Below are positions 1-8,746 of a stretch of DNA of 40,107 nucleotides, piece by piece. The notes under the pieces were generated by a model. That model saw only the letters and a program-made list of their open reading frames with translations, made no database searches and was not told where the DNA came from. Source of the stretch: an uncultured Lachnospiraceae bacterium (GTDB lineage Bacteria; Bacillota; Clostridia; Lachnospirales; Lachnospiraceae); contig ONHZ01000018.1 in the NCBI GenBank assembly GCA_900317755.1, positions 1 through 40,107 of the forward strand. Direction: 5' to 3'. The position numbers were made by a program, and so were the translations under genes. Position 1 is the first letter of the stretch, and each line of letters opens with the position of its first letter.

Positions 1-1246
1 AAATCTGTGACTTGCTGAGATAATCCTGTTGCTCCTGCGTCAGGTGGTCGATTTCGACACCGAGCGAGTTTAGCTTTCGTTCTGCAACCATGAGGTCAAC
101 TTCGCGTGGAACCTTGATGAGCTTCTCTTTAATATCATCCTTGTGCTCAACAAGATATTTTGCTGAGAGCGCCTGGATGGCGAAGCTCATATCCATGATT
201 TCTGCCGGGTGTCCATCGCCGCAGGCGAGGTTTACAAGGCGACCTTCGCCGAGGACATATACGAATACTCCCTTGCGGACTTCGTAACCTACGATATTCT
301 GTCTCTGGTCGATCGTTGAGAGCGCCATCTTGCGAAGGCCAGCCATATCGACCTCACAGTCAAAGTGTCCTGCGTTGCAGAGGATGGCACCATTCTTCAT
401 CTCAAGAAAATCTTCCTTTGTGATGATGTCCTTGTCACCTGTGACTGTGATAAAGAAATCGCCTACTTTAGCCGCCTGTCTCATTGGCATTACAGTGAAG
501 CCATCCATGACGGCTTCAATTGCCTTGATCGGATCAACCTCCGTGATGATGACCTTTGCACCGAAGCCCTTTGCACGCATAGAAACGCCCTTGCCGCACC
601 AGCCATAGCCTGCGACTACGACAGTCTTTCCGGCAACGATAAGGTTTGTCGTGCGGTTGATTCCATCCCATACAGACTGGCCTGTGCCATATCTGTTGTC
701 GAAAAGATGCTTGCAATCTGCGTCATTTACCATGACCATAGGGAACCTGAGCTTACCTTCATTTGCCATAGCCTTCAGCCTGATGATGCCAGTCGTGGTC
801 TCCTCGCAGCCACCGATGACATAGGGAAGTTCATCCGTCATCTTCGTATGAAGAATGTTTACGAGGTCGCCGCCATCGTCGATGATAATGTTGCAGTGAT
901 GTGAAAGGACAGTTTCGAGATCCGCCTCATATTCTTCCATTGTGCAGCCGTGGTGTGCGAAAACAGAAAGTCCGCTGTGTACGAGGGAAGCCGCTACATC
1001 ATCCTGTGTGGAAAGCGGATTTGAACCTGATATATACATTTCAGCACCGCCTGCTGCAAGCACCTTGCAGAGGTATGCCGTCTTTGCCTCAAGATGAATG
1101 GAAAGAGCGATCCTAATTCCGGTAAACGGCTTCTCCTTTGAAAAATCATCCTCAAGTCCACGGAGAAGCGGGCAGTTCTTTCTCACCCAGTCAATCTTTC
1201 TGTCCCCTGAAGGATACAGCGACTCATCTTTTATTCTTGCTTCCAT
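1..1246 (-). CDS. ahcY: adenosylhomocysteinase, 3' end outside window
   Basis: Hydrolyses S-adenosylhomocysteine to adenosine and homocysteine in the cytoplasm, using bound NAD. Reading the minus strand from the ATG at 1246 gives about 415 codons with no stop, so only the last few residues lie beyond the window edge. Seen: N-terminal substrate region with ALSIHLEAKTAYL, the NAD-binding GYGWCGKG loop after GKTVVVA, the following DPIKAIEA segment, and GHFDCEVDM and GHPAEIMDMSFA near the end. The start is fixed by GGAGG nine bases upstream of ATG; the ATG at 1253 is out of frame. It sits near a methionine synthase gene, so recycled homocysteine can be remethylated (inference). Length and motifs are normal for the family. 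Confidence 0.95.
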   Translation of the reverse strand, partial: MEARIKDESLYPSGDRKIDWVRKNCPLLRGLEDDFSKEKPFTGIRIALSIHLEAKTAYLCKVLAAGGAEMYISGSNPLSTQDDVAASLVHSGLSVFAHHGCTMEEYEADLETVLSHHCNIIIDDGGDLVNILHTKMTDELPYVIGGCEETTTGIIRLKAMANEGKLRFPMVMVNDADCKHLFDNRYGTGQSVWDGINRTTNLIVAGKTVVVAGYGWCGKGVSMRAKGFGAKVIITEVDPIKAIEAVMDGFTVMPMRQAAKVGDFFITVTGDKDIITKEDFLEMKNGAILCNAGHFDCEVDMAGLRKMALSTIDQRQNIVGYEVRKGVFVYVLGEGRLVNLACGDGHPAEIMDMSFAIQALSAKYLVEHKDDIKEKLIKVPREVDLMVAERKLNSLGVEIDHLTQEQQDYLSKSQI

Positions 1247-1295
1247 CAATCATTGCCTCCAAAAAATAATTCATTATTTTTTCCAAACTATATCA

Positions 1296-1324
1296 AATGC
1301 CATGATGAAAATATCATAGGCATT
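1296..1324. promoter_or_regulatory. palindrome in the ahcY / GGDEF divergent gap
   Basis: AATGCCATGAT at 1296-1306 pairs with ATCATAGGCATT at 1313-1324. It lies about 50 bases upstream of the ahcY start, in the 186-bp divergent gap. It is followed toward ahcY by an AT-only palindrome at 1262-1283. It could be a leader hairpin or an operator. No known SAM or SAH riboswitch core was recognised. Confidence 0.3.
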
Positions 1325-1432
1325 GCATTAGTCGGAATACATCTTATTTTGAAATAATATTCCTCAAGATTATAATTTATGATAAAATAAAATTCAATTG
1401 ATTAACAAGCTTGCAGAGAAGATATATTTCTC

Positions 1433-2927
1433 ATGGAAAATAATGAGCGAAAAAAAATAAATATTCTTTATTACATTATGATGGCAGTATTTGTCATTAT
1501 TGTTCTTTCTGCTACCCTTCTTGGTCAGGGAAAAACGAATTCTGAAGAAGTTTTTCCCTCTGGCAAAATTCCCATTCATCAGTACAAAGAAGACATATCA
1601 AAAGACGGTCTTACAAAGACCTATTATTTTCATGCGGATGATATTTTGAAGAATGGCTCTACACTTATTTTCCACGAGAGACACCATGACATCAAAATCT
1701 ACAGCGGCGACAGAATAATTTACGACCTTACCGCTGAAAGCACTTTAGTCGGCCATACAACAGGCTACAAATGGGTTTTCTGCAATATAAAAGATAATAA
1801 AAATCCAATCAAGGTAGTGACAACTGCGCTTTATGATGATGTCCGGATGGATGAGCCGATCTTTTATGCCGGTGAAAAATCTGCGCTTATTTATTCGCTT
1901 TACCTAGACTCAAAATCTCATTTTGCTATAGGTACTCTGAATATCATATCAGGTATCCTGGTATTAATCTGTTTCTTCCTGATGAAAAACAAATCTAAGA
2001 GTGTAAGAGACATGATCTATATTGCTATTGTCACGATTCTTTTCGGACTGTATGAATTTGTCAATGCATCAAGCGTACAGCTTATGGTTTCAAACCAGGT
2101 CGTACTTTCTTCCATATCATTTTTCATTCTTATGCTGATTTCCGTGCCATTTGACATATATATCAAGGAAACTTTTTTCCCGGAAGACAGACACATTTAT
2201 AAAGTACTGATTACTTATTCTTTTATTGAATCAATTCTATGCATTATTCTCCTTGAGACCCACGTGTGTGATCTGAAACAGTCTGCAATCCTTACGCATA
2301 TCTCGATTCTTCTATGCGGGATCTATGCAATTACTGGTGTGATTTACAAATTCATCCATCATGGATTCCAAAGAACCACGCTTGCAAATGTCATCGGGCT
2401 TTCAATCTGTGCAAGCTTCTGCCTGATTGATATATTGAGATATTATTTTGTCGATGGCGTAAACTATGACGAGGTGATGATTCGTATTGGATTTACCATT
2501 TACCTTGTCACTCTGATTTTTATCAATATTCTAAATATGATAAAGGAGGTTCAAATCGGCCAGCAGGCTTCCTATTATCAAAAACTTTCTATTACGGACA
2601 TGATGACAAATATGTACAATCACACTGCTTTCATTGATGATGCCGACTCAATTGACAAAAGTGAAATCTACACCATCATCTCCATGGATCTGAATAATTT
2701 AAAGCGTGTCAATGACCAACAGGGACATATCGATGGTGATAAATATATTAAAGCAGCAGCAGAAACAATAAAAAATGTATTTGGAAAATATTCCAAATAC
2801 TGACCAGAACTTCGAATCCGTTCTGAAGCGTGCAGATGAAATGATGTACAAAAATAAGAAAGAAATAAAGCTCGCTGAGCGTCGTGCCGGAGTTCAGGAT
2901 GACTATGTAGATCCTCGATTAACATAA
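1433..2927 (+). pseudogene. 7TM diguanylate cyclase with the GGDEF core deleted
   Basis: An intact protein would be a membrane sensor making cyclic di-GMP. The first open part (1433-2803, 456 aa) has a TM helix at residues 11-31, an outer sensor region to about 160, then about seven TM helices to 370. The beginning of a GGDEF domain follows (SITDMMTNMYNHTAF, DLNNLKRVNDQQGHIDGD). It stops at KNVFGKYSKY, just where the RxGGDEF loop should start. In the next frame the sequence resumes at once with the domain's last helix (NFESVLKRADEMMYKNKKE) and runs to a stop at 2927. About 70 residues, including the GGDEF signature, are absent, so cyclase activity is not expected. The missing length is estimated from the family layout. 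Confidence 0.85.
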
Positions 2928-3015
2928 TTGATAATCATTTACGCTCCCGAAGACACAAAACTATCACGTGCGAGTCGTCTCTCGCCTCATGGATTTTTGC
3001 TCGCGCTTGTCTGCA

Positions 3016-4206
3016 TCAAGCACCATATTCGTTCTTGACAAATTCTTCAAGTGCAGGAAGTGATCTTTCTACTTTCTCAGTATCAATACAATATGCCATT
3101 CTAAAATATCCTGGGCAGCCGAAGTTGTCAGCTGGAACGAGAACGAGGTCGTAGTTTGTCGCTTTCTTGCAGAAGGCTACAGAATCATCCTCGAGCGCCT
3201 TCGGGAATATGTAGAAGGTACCGTCCGGGCGGACGACTGTGAAGCCAAGCTTTACGAGTTCGTCGTAGAGGATGTTCATGTTTTTCTCGTACACGGAAAG
3301 GTCGCTTGTCTCGTCGATGACTTCTGCAACTGCTCTCTGCATCGTAGATGACGGGCAGTTGTGACCGATTCCCCGGCTGATCTGTCCGAAGATAGCTGTC
3401 AGAATATCTGCATCCTTTGCTCTTGGATTTACGGCGATATATCCGATTCTTTCACCAGGAAGTGAAAGCGATTTTGAAAATGAATAGCATGTGAGCGTAT
3501 TATCATAATACTTTGCAGGATAGGCAAATGCCTTTCCATCAAATACGATCTCACGGTATGGCTCATCGCTGATCAGGAAAATCTCGTGAGCATATTTTTT
3601 CTCTGCAGCAAGAAGAATGTCTGCAAGTGTCTTCAGCGTCTCTTCAGAATACATTGCGCCTGATGGATTGTTCGGCGTATTTACAAGAACTGCTGCAACC
3701 GTCTCATCAAGCATCTCTTCGAACTTCTCGAAATTAATCTGAAAATCCTTTGTCTCAGGCGGAACGACTTTTAAATGCGCACCAGTATCCTCGACATATG
3801 GATTGTACTCAGGGAAATATGGGGCAAAAGTAATGACCGTATCACCCGGAGTTGTCACTGCCCTAACGGCATGTGCAATCGCACCTGCTGCACCAGTCGT
3901 CGGGAAAATATGTGTGAAAGAATACTCCATGCCAAACCTCTTATTAAGGCTTGCAGCAATCTTCTCCCTTACATCAGTAATTCCGAGGATCGGGCTATAT
4001 CCATGCAGATATGCAGAATCCTTTGTCTCATACATATTGATCACCGTCTTTGTAAAATCATCCGCAACCGGTACAGAAGGATTTCCAAGTGAGTAATCAA
4101 ATACATTCTCATATCCGATTTCCTTGCCCCGCTTCTGTGCAAACTCTGCCAGATTCCTGATGACGTTCTTATTATTTAATCTCTCTTTATACTTCTGGTT
4201 TATCAT
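3016..4206 (-). CDS. PLP-dependent class I/II aminotransferase
   Basis: A 396-residue fold-type I aminotransferase of the aspartate aminotransferase-like group. Seen: YSLGNPSVP near the N terminus, NTPNNPSG at 176-183 (Asn contacting PLP), ISDEPY at 212-217 (Asp pairing with the pyridine nitrogen), SFSKSLSLPGERIGY with the Schiff-base lysine K245, and an arginine near the C terminus (GYFRMAY) in the carboxylate-binding position. The exact amino donor cannot be read from sequence. It starts 12 bases after the methionine synthase stop with AAAGGC upstream, so the two are probably co-transcribed and it may serve methionine or sulfur amino acid metabolism (inference). Confidence 0.88.
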   Translation of the reverse strand: MINQKYKERLNNKNVIRNLAEFAQKRGKEIGYENVFDYSLGNPSVPVADDFTKTVINMYETKDSAYLHGYSPILGITDVREKIAASLNKRFGMEYSFTHIFPTTGAAGAIAHAVRAVTTPGDTVITFAPYFPEYNPYVEDTGAHLKVVPPETKDFQINFEKFEEMLDETVAAVLVNTPNNPSGAMYSEETLKTLADILLAAEKKYAHEIFLISDEPYREIVFDGKAFAYPAKYYDNTLTCYSFSKSLSLPGERIGYIAVNPRAKDADILTAIFGQISRGIGHNCPSSTMQRAVAEVIDETSDLSVYEKNMNILYDELVKLGFTVVRPDGTFYIFPKALEDDSVAFCKKATNYDLVLVPADNFGCPGYFRMAYCIDTEKVERSLPALEEFVKNEYGA

Positions 4207-4218
4207 TATTTTGCCTTT

Positions 4219-6810
4219 CTATCCAAAAACTTCCTGTGCGACAGCCACCGACGCCATGGCATCTTTCGTGTAGAAGTCCGCATGAATCATCTTCGCATAA
4301 TCTTCATTCATGACGGCGCCGCCAACCATAATCTTCGTATCAGGGCTCTGCTCGTGCAGCTGCTTTATCGTCTCTTCCATCGATGGCACCGTAGTCGTCA
4401 TGAGTGCTGAAAGCCCGACGAGCTTTACATCATTTTCTTTTGCGCACTCGACAACCTTCGCCGGTGCAACATCCTTACCCAAGTCTATAACATCATAACC
4501 GTAATTTTCAAGGATGACCTTCACAATATTTTTTCCAATATCGTGGACATCGCCCTTGACAGTCGCCATAATAATCTTCGGTCCTTTTGTGGATGAGCCG
4601 TGCTTCGCCATATCATCCTTTATGACCGCAAAGCTTGCCTGTGCAGCCTCAGCTGCCATCAGAAGATTCGGCAGGAATAATGTCTTCTTCTCGAAGCCAT
4701 CGCCTACGACATTGAGTGCAGGAATTACTGCTCCATTTACGATATCAAGTGAATCTGTGCCATTCTTTATGTAGTTTTCAGTAAATGTCTTTGCCTTGTT
4801 TGAAAGACCTTTTATGATGGCATTCTGAAGATCTTCGAATTTGCCATTTCCTGAAACAGCTGAATCACCTGCTGACGCATTTTCTTTGTCGCTTCCACCG
4901 GCATTATTTCCTATGCCGCCAGCTGCAGACTTTCCAGTACCTCCGGCATTATTTCCTCCGCCGACTGCACCACCAGAAATATTGATTCCGGAAATCCCAG
5001 CCTCGGAAAGCGCCGCAACAAGTTCCGAAACCGCGCCCTTTATTTTCTCAGTGCTCTTTTCATTAATTGAATTTTCTTTCTCTGCTTCCTTCTTTTCTGC
5101 ATTCGAAAGATAATCCATGCACATCTTGTCCCTGCCCTTCAGGGCATTGAAAGAGAAATATGCATTCATCATTTCCTTTGCAAACGGATTCATAATGGCA
5201 GCGGAAAGCCCGTCTTCCATCGCCATCGTAAAGAAAATCGAGGTGAGATACATCCTGTCCGGAAGGCCGAAGCTGACATTTGAAATACCAAGCGACGTAA
5301 GGCCATGAAGCTCATCATGAATTCTCTTCACGCTGTCGAGCGTTGCAACACCTGCCTGGTCATCCGCAGAAATCGTCATGGCAAGCGGATCAATGATAAT
5401 ATCATTTTTTGAAATCCCGTATTCTTCTGCTTTTTCATAAATATGCTTTGCAAGAGCAACTCTCTCATCAGCAGTCTTTGGAACTCCGTTTTCTCCAATC
5501 GTAAGACCTACGACAAAACCGCCATATTTCTTAACGAGCGGGAAAATTTTGTCCATAACTTCGTCTTTCGCATTGACAGAATTCACCATCGCCTTGCCAT
5601 TATACATGCGAAGCGCATGCTCCATTGCGGCAGCATCTCCGGTATCAATCTGAAGCGGCAGATCTGTAATCGACATGAGCTCAGAAACAGTTTCCTGCAT
5701 CATTTTGTCTTCGTCAATTTCAGGAAGTCCGACATTTACATCGAGAACCTCAGCACCGGCCTCCTGCTGCTTCATTGCCTCATCAATGATGTAGTCCATG
5801 TCGTGGTCGCGGAGCGCCTGCTTGAAACGCTTCTTTCCTGTCGGATTTATCCTCTCGCCAATCAGCACCGTCTTTCCACCAAAGTAAACTGCCTTCTGTG
5901 ATGATGTGATGACGGAAATATTTTTCTTTGAAGGATAGACAAAGGGAACATCTTTTGTCTCTTCAATTTCTTTTCTGATGTATTCTGTATCCGTGCCGCA
6001 GCAGCCGCCAAGGATTGTCGCGCCTGCCTCTGCAATTTTCTTCATGCATTCTGCAAACTCATCCGGTCCGACATCATAAACTGTATTTCCATTTTCATCA
6101 GTCGATGGAAGTCCGGCATTAGGATTTACAATAATAGGCGTGGAACTTACCTTGGCAAACCTTGGCACGATGTCGACCATCTGCTTTGGTCCAAGTGAGC
6201 AGTTCATTCCGAGCGCATCGACGCCAAGGCCTTCGAGCATTGCCGTCATGACCTCAGGAGAAGAGCCAGTCATCGTAAGCGAATTTTCATCATAGACATT
6301 TGTGACGAAAACAGGCAGGTCGGAATTTTCTTTTGCGGCGATGACCGCAGCTTTCGTCTCATAAGAGTCGTTCATTGTCTCGATCACAATGACATCAGCG
6401 GAAGGCGCACCTGCACGGACAATTTTTGAAAATAATTCAATTGCGTCTTCAAAAGGAAGATCGCCGATCGGTTCAAGAAGCTTCCCGCAGGAACCAATGT
6501 CAAGTGCCAGAAATTTCTCAGGCTCTCCAACATTCTCGATTGCCTTCCTGCCAAGCTTCATGGCAGCCTGAATTACTTCTTCATAATTTTCAGGAAATTT
6601 GATTGGATTTGCACCGAAGGTATTTGCAAGGATAATATTCGATCCCGCCTTCAGATACCCTTCATGAAGTGCGATGATTTTATCAGGCTTATGTAGATTC
6701 CATTCCTCTGGATTCTCTCCCGGCTTCAAGCCTTCCCTCTGTAATATGGTGCCAGTCGCACCATCAAAATAAACTCTTTTCTTTTTTATTAAATCAAGTA
6801 ATTCAGACAT
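4219..6810 (-). CDS. metH: cobalamin-dependent methionine synthase, short form without reactivation domain
   Basis: Transfers a methyl group from methyltetrahydrofolate through cobalamin to homocysteine. The 863 residues read in order: homocysteine methyltransferase domain (about 1-290; zinc ligands in MNCSLGPKQM and GGCCGTD), pterin-binding domain (about 310-580, beginning VLIGERINPTG), a Gly/Ala/Ser/Asn linker (606-653), the B12 cap, and the B12-binding domain with DVHDIG at 754-759 (His756 is the cobalt ligand), LVGLSAL and VGGAVM. The C-terminal AdoMet-binding reactivation domain of the E. coli enzyme is missing, as in many anaerobes. The glycine-rich linker is longer and simpler than I expect. 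It lies between a membrane protein gene and an aminotransferase gene in one tight run. Confidence 0.9.
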   Translation of the reverse strand: MSELLDLIKKKRVYFDGATGTILQREGLKPGENPEEWNLHKPDKIIALHEGYLKAGSNIILANTFGANPIKFPENYEEVIQAAMKLGRKAIENVGEPEKFLALDIGSCGKLLEPIGDLPFEDAIELFSKIVRAGAPSADVIVIETMNDSYETKAAVIAAKENSDLPVFVTNVYDENSLTMTGSSPEVMTAMLEGLGVDALGMNCSLGPKQMVDIVPRFAKVSSTPIIVNPNAGLPSTDENGNTVYDVGPDEFAECMKKIAEAGATILGGCCGTDTEYIRKEIEETKDVPFVYPSKKNISVITSSQKAVYFGGKTVLIGERINPTGKKRFKQALRDHDMDYIIDEAMKQQEAGAEVLDVNVGLPEIDEDKMMQETVSELMSITDLPLQIDTGDAAAMEHALRMYNGKAMVNSVNAKDEVMDKIFPLVKKYGGFVVGLTIGENGVPKTADERVALAKHIYEKAEEYGISKNDIIIDPLAMTISADDQAGVATLDSVKRIHDELHGLTSLGISNVSFGLPDRMYLTSIFFTMAMEDGLSAAIMNPFAKEMMNAYFSFNALKGRDKMCMDYLSNAEKKEAEKENSINEKSTEKIKGAVSELVAALSEAGISGINISGGAVGGGNNAGGTGKSAAGGIGNNAGGSDKENASAGDSAVSGNGKFEDLQNAIIKGLSNKAKTFTENYIKNGTDSLDIVNGAVIPALNVVGDGFEKKTLFLPNLLMAAEAAQASFAVIKDDMAKHGSSTKGPKIIMATVKGDVHDIGKNIVKVILENYGYDVIDLGKDVAPAKVVECAKENDVKLVGLSALMTTTVPSMEETIKQLHEQSPDTKIMVGGAVMNEDYAKMIHADFYTKDAMASVAVAQEVFG

Positions 6811-6825
6811 TTATCATTCTTTCCA

Positions 6826-7449
6826 TTAATATAATGCATATACCATTACACCCATAAAATAAATTGCCAGCGCAATACAGTAATCTCTAATATAATCTGT
6901 AAGTGGTGGACACACTGTTTTTATGATCGAGAATGGATTCACAAAGTAAGATGCCATCAAAATAAAAGCAGCATAAATCAAAGATCTCAGATTGAACGCA
7001 AGCACTGTCTTTATTGCATAAAAAATGCACACGGGGAAAATGCAGCAATTAATCACGATAATAATGACCCTTACCACCCGTAAAATCATGTAATTAATTT
7101 CTTCAGCACTTCTTTTTTTTCGCTTATGAAAAAGCCCGCTCTGCGAAACAGCCCCATTGTCCGCAGGTGGATTTTCTCCAGGTCTGTCAATATAAATTCT
7201 GCCAGATTCACTGTCCGTATACATCGTCCAGCCATACTGCTTAAGTATGTCATGAATCTTCTGCTCTGACGGATCCGTTTTTTCCTTTGACGAGACATCA
7301 ACAGGTTCAGCATCCGTGCTCTTCGGCTCTTTACGCTCAGGCTCGTCTTCCGTATTCTGAAGTTCTTCACGCTCAGGCTCGTCTTCCTTTTGCTTGTCGG
7401 ATTCTGAATTTCCTGATGGCATTACCCCATTCTTTTCATCCTGTCTCAT
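6826..7449 (-). CDS. membrane protein with acidic repeat N terminus, unknown function
   Basis: A 207-residue protein I cannot place in a family. Residues 1-60 are charged and repetitive, with EDEPEREELQNT followed by EDEPERKEPKST. Residues 65-95 (KIHDILKQYGWTMYTDSESG) look like a small soluble segment. From about 125 there are three to four hydrophobic stretches (VVRVIIIVINCCIFPVCIFY and others), so the C-terminal half is membrane-embedded with the acidic half probably cytoplasmic. The start has GGAGA upstream. It ends 15 bases before the methionine synthase start and is the first gene of that run. There is no evidence for a role in methionine metabolism beyond position. Confidence 0.7.
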   Translation of the reverse strand: MRQDEKNGVMPSGNSESDKQKEDEPEREELQNTEDEPERKEPKSTDAEPVDVSSKEKTDPSEQKIHDILKQYGWTMYTDSESGRIYIDRPGENPPADNGAVSQSGLFHKRKKRSAEEINYMILRVVRVIIIVINCCIFPVCIFYAIKTVLAFNLRSLIYAAFILMASYFVNPFSIIKTVCPPLTDYIRDYCIALAIYFMGVMVYALY

Positions 7450-7593
7450 AATTATTCTCCATATTGATAACCCCGATAATAATGGACAATCATATTATAT
7501 CATATATAGAACTACAAAACGAAATTATTGAAAATGTACAACCTAAAATTTTAAGATATACTATCAGTATTGAAATTATTTGTATAAACATTT
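7450..7593. promoter_or_regulatory. divergent promoter region
   Basis: A 144-bp AT-rich gap separates the minus-strand membrane protein/metH run from the plus-strand patatin gene. A perfect TATAAT (minus strand) lies at 7494-7499, about 45 bases before the 7449 start. No good TTGACA is found at the right distance, so the promoter call rests on the -10 alone. No riboswitch was recognised here. Confidence 0.35.
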
Positions 7594-8523
7594 GTGAGGC
7601 TGTTCTTGAATATAAAAGATTATTTTCTAAATAAACAGGGAGAGATAGGTCTGGTTCTCTGCGGAGGCGGAGGAAAGGGCGCATACCAGATCGGCGTATG
7701 GAAATACCTCCGCAAATATCATCTCGATAAAAAAATCACAGGGATCTCCGGTGCTTCGATTGGCTCAATTAATGCACTTTTATTTGCACAGAATGATTAT
7801 GACAAAGCAGTAGAGGCATGGGAAAATGCAACGCAGGAAGATTTTACTGTTCCGAATGATGTCTTTTCTTCAGATGAAGATGAAAGCAAGAAGCCGAAGT
7901 TTGTTGACAAAATACGGGCCGTGAACAATGACTTTCTTGGAACTACTGCAAAATATTCACAAAAGGGCATCGAGAAGCTGATTACTGAAAATATTTATAA
8001 AAAAGACGGATTATTTGACAGGATGAAATATGCCTATCTTACGACCTGCAGAATCGATGCCGCTGCCACATTTGAAAATGACTACCACCTTCCTCTCGTG
8101 AAAGAAGTAGTAAGCCTTAAGGGAAAATCATTTTACGAAATAAAAGAATACTGTCTGGCTTCATCTGCGGTCCCATTTGCATACCCGCCAAAGAAAATCG
8201 GCATTTATTCATATTATGATGGCGGTGCGCTTGACAATATGCCAGTAAAGCCACTCGTTGATTCGGGCTACAAAGAAATCATCATTGTGCATCTCAGAAC
8301 AATAGATGATAAAACAGAGATCAAGAGGCATGAAACATCCTTCGAGGGAATTGATACTTCAAAACTCAAAATCCATGAAATTTATCCGAGTGATGCAGGC
8401 GTCCTGGGAGACACAATGGAGGTCTCAAAAGAAAAGACAAAATGGCGGATGCTGATGGGATATGATGATGCAGTAAAGACACTGAAGGTTGAGCCGGTAC
8501 TGGGCGGATACAGATTACTATAA
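7594..8523 (+). CDS. patatin-like phospholipase
   Basis: A lipid acyl hydrolase using a Ser-Asp dyad. Of 309 residues, CGGGGKG at 23-29 forms the oxyanion loop, GASIG at 53-57 carries the nucleophile Ser55, and DGG at 209-211 carries the catalytic Asp. All three sit in the expected order and spacing, so the enzyme should be active. No signal peptide or TM segment is seen, so it is probably cytoplasmic. The start is uncertain. GTG at 7594 has no clear ribosome site, while TTG at 7606 has GTGAGG six bases upstream. There is no ATG before the catalytic motifs. The natural substrate is unknown. A long inverted repeat follows directly after the stop. Confidence 0.88.
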   Translation: MRLFLNIKDYFLNKQGEIGLVLCGGGGKGAYQIGVWKYLRKYHLDKKITGISGASIGSINALLFAQNDYDKAVEAWENATQEDFTVPNDVFSSDEDESKKPKFVDKIRAVNNDFLGTTAKYSQKGIEKLITENIYKKDGLFDRMKYAYLTTCRIDAAATFENDYHLPLVKEVVSLKGKSFYEIKEYCLASSAVPFAYPPKKIGIYSYYDGGALDNMPVKPLVDSGYKEIIIVHLRTIDDKTEIKRHETSFEGIDTSKLKIHEIYPSDAGVLGDTMEVSKEKTKWRMLMGYDDAVKTLKVEPVLGGYRLL

Positions 8524-8669
8524 GGTGTCAGGGGGGTGTCAGGGGGACGGTTCTTGGGGTGTCAGGGGGACGGTTCTCATTGACACCTTTTTATTTCGGA
8601 TATTAAGCAGTTAACATTGTGAAAAAGGTGTCATTAAGAACCGTCCCCCTGACACCCCCCCTGACACCC
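8524..8669. repeat. GTGTCAGGGGGACGGTTC long hairpin repeat
   Basis: Two 37-base arms (8556-8592 and 8622-8658) are inverted copies with about three mismatches around a 29-base loop. Outside them an additional direct copy lies on the left (8524-8555) and a partial inverted copy on the right (8659-8669). The core unit is GTGTCAGGGGGACGGTTC. The motif resembles the palindromic extragenic repeats I remember from many Firmicutes and other genomes, which are sometimes linked to Y1/RAYT transposases. No such transposase is in this window. It fills the gap between the patatin stop and the DAHP synthase gene and could also act as a transcript hairpin. Confidence 0.85.
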
Positions 8670-8746
8670 TTGAAAAAGGCCGCAAAGAAAAATATAATAT
8701 CAGCGGCAGAAAAGCCAAATCACGAATTGAAAGGGAAAAGAAAATC

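Noticed and set aside
365-904. 179-aa plus-strand ORF
   Set aside because: It is an antisense shadow of ahcY, whose minus-strand frame is clearly conserved.
1247-1432. SAM or SAH riboswitch before ahcY, and SAM riboswitch before metH
   Set aside because: Looked for conserved aptamer cores in both upstream regions and found none.
5443-5901. 152-aa plus-strand ORF
   Set aside because: Antisense shadow of the methionine synthase gene.
8620-8746. N-terminal extension of DAHP synthase through the repeat
   Set aside because: The frame is open from 8612, but no start codon exists there and the translated repeat is not a protein domain I trust.
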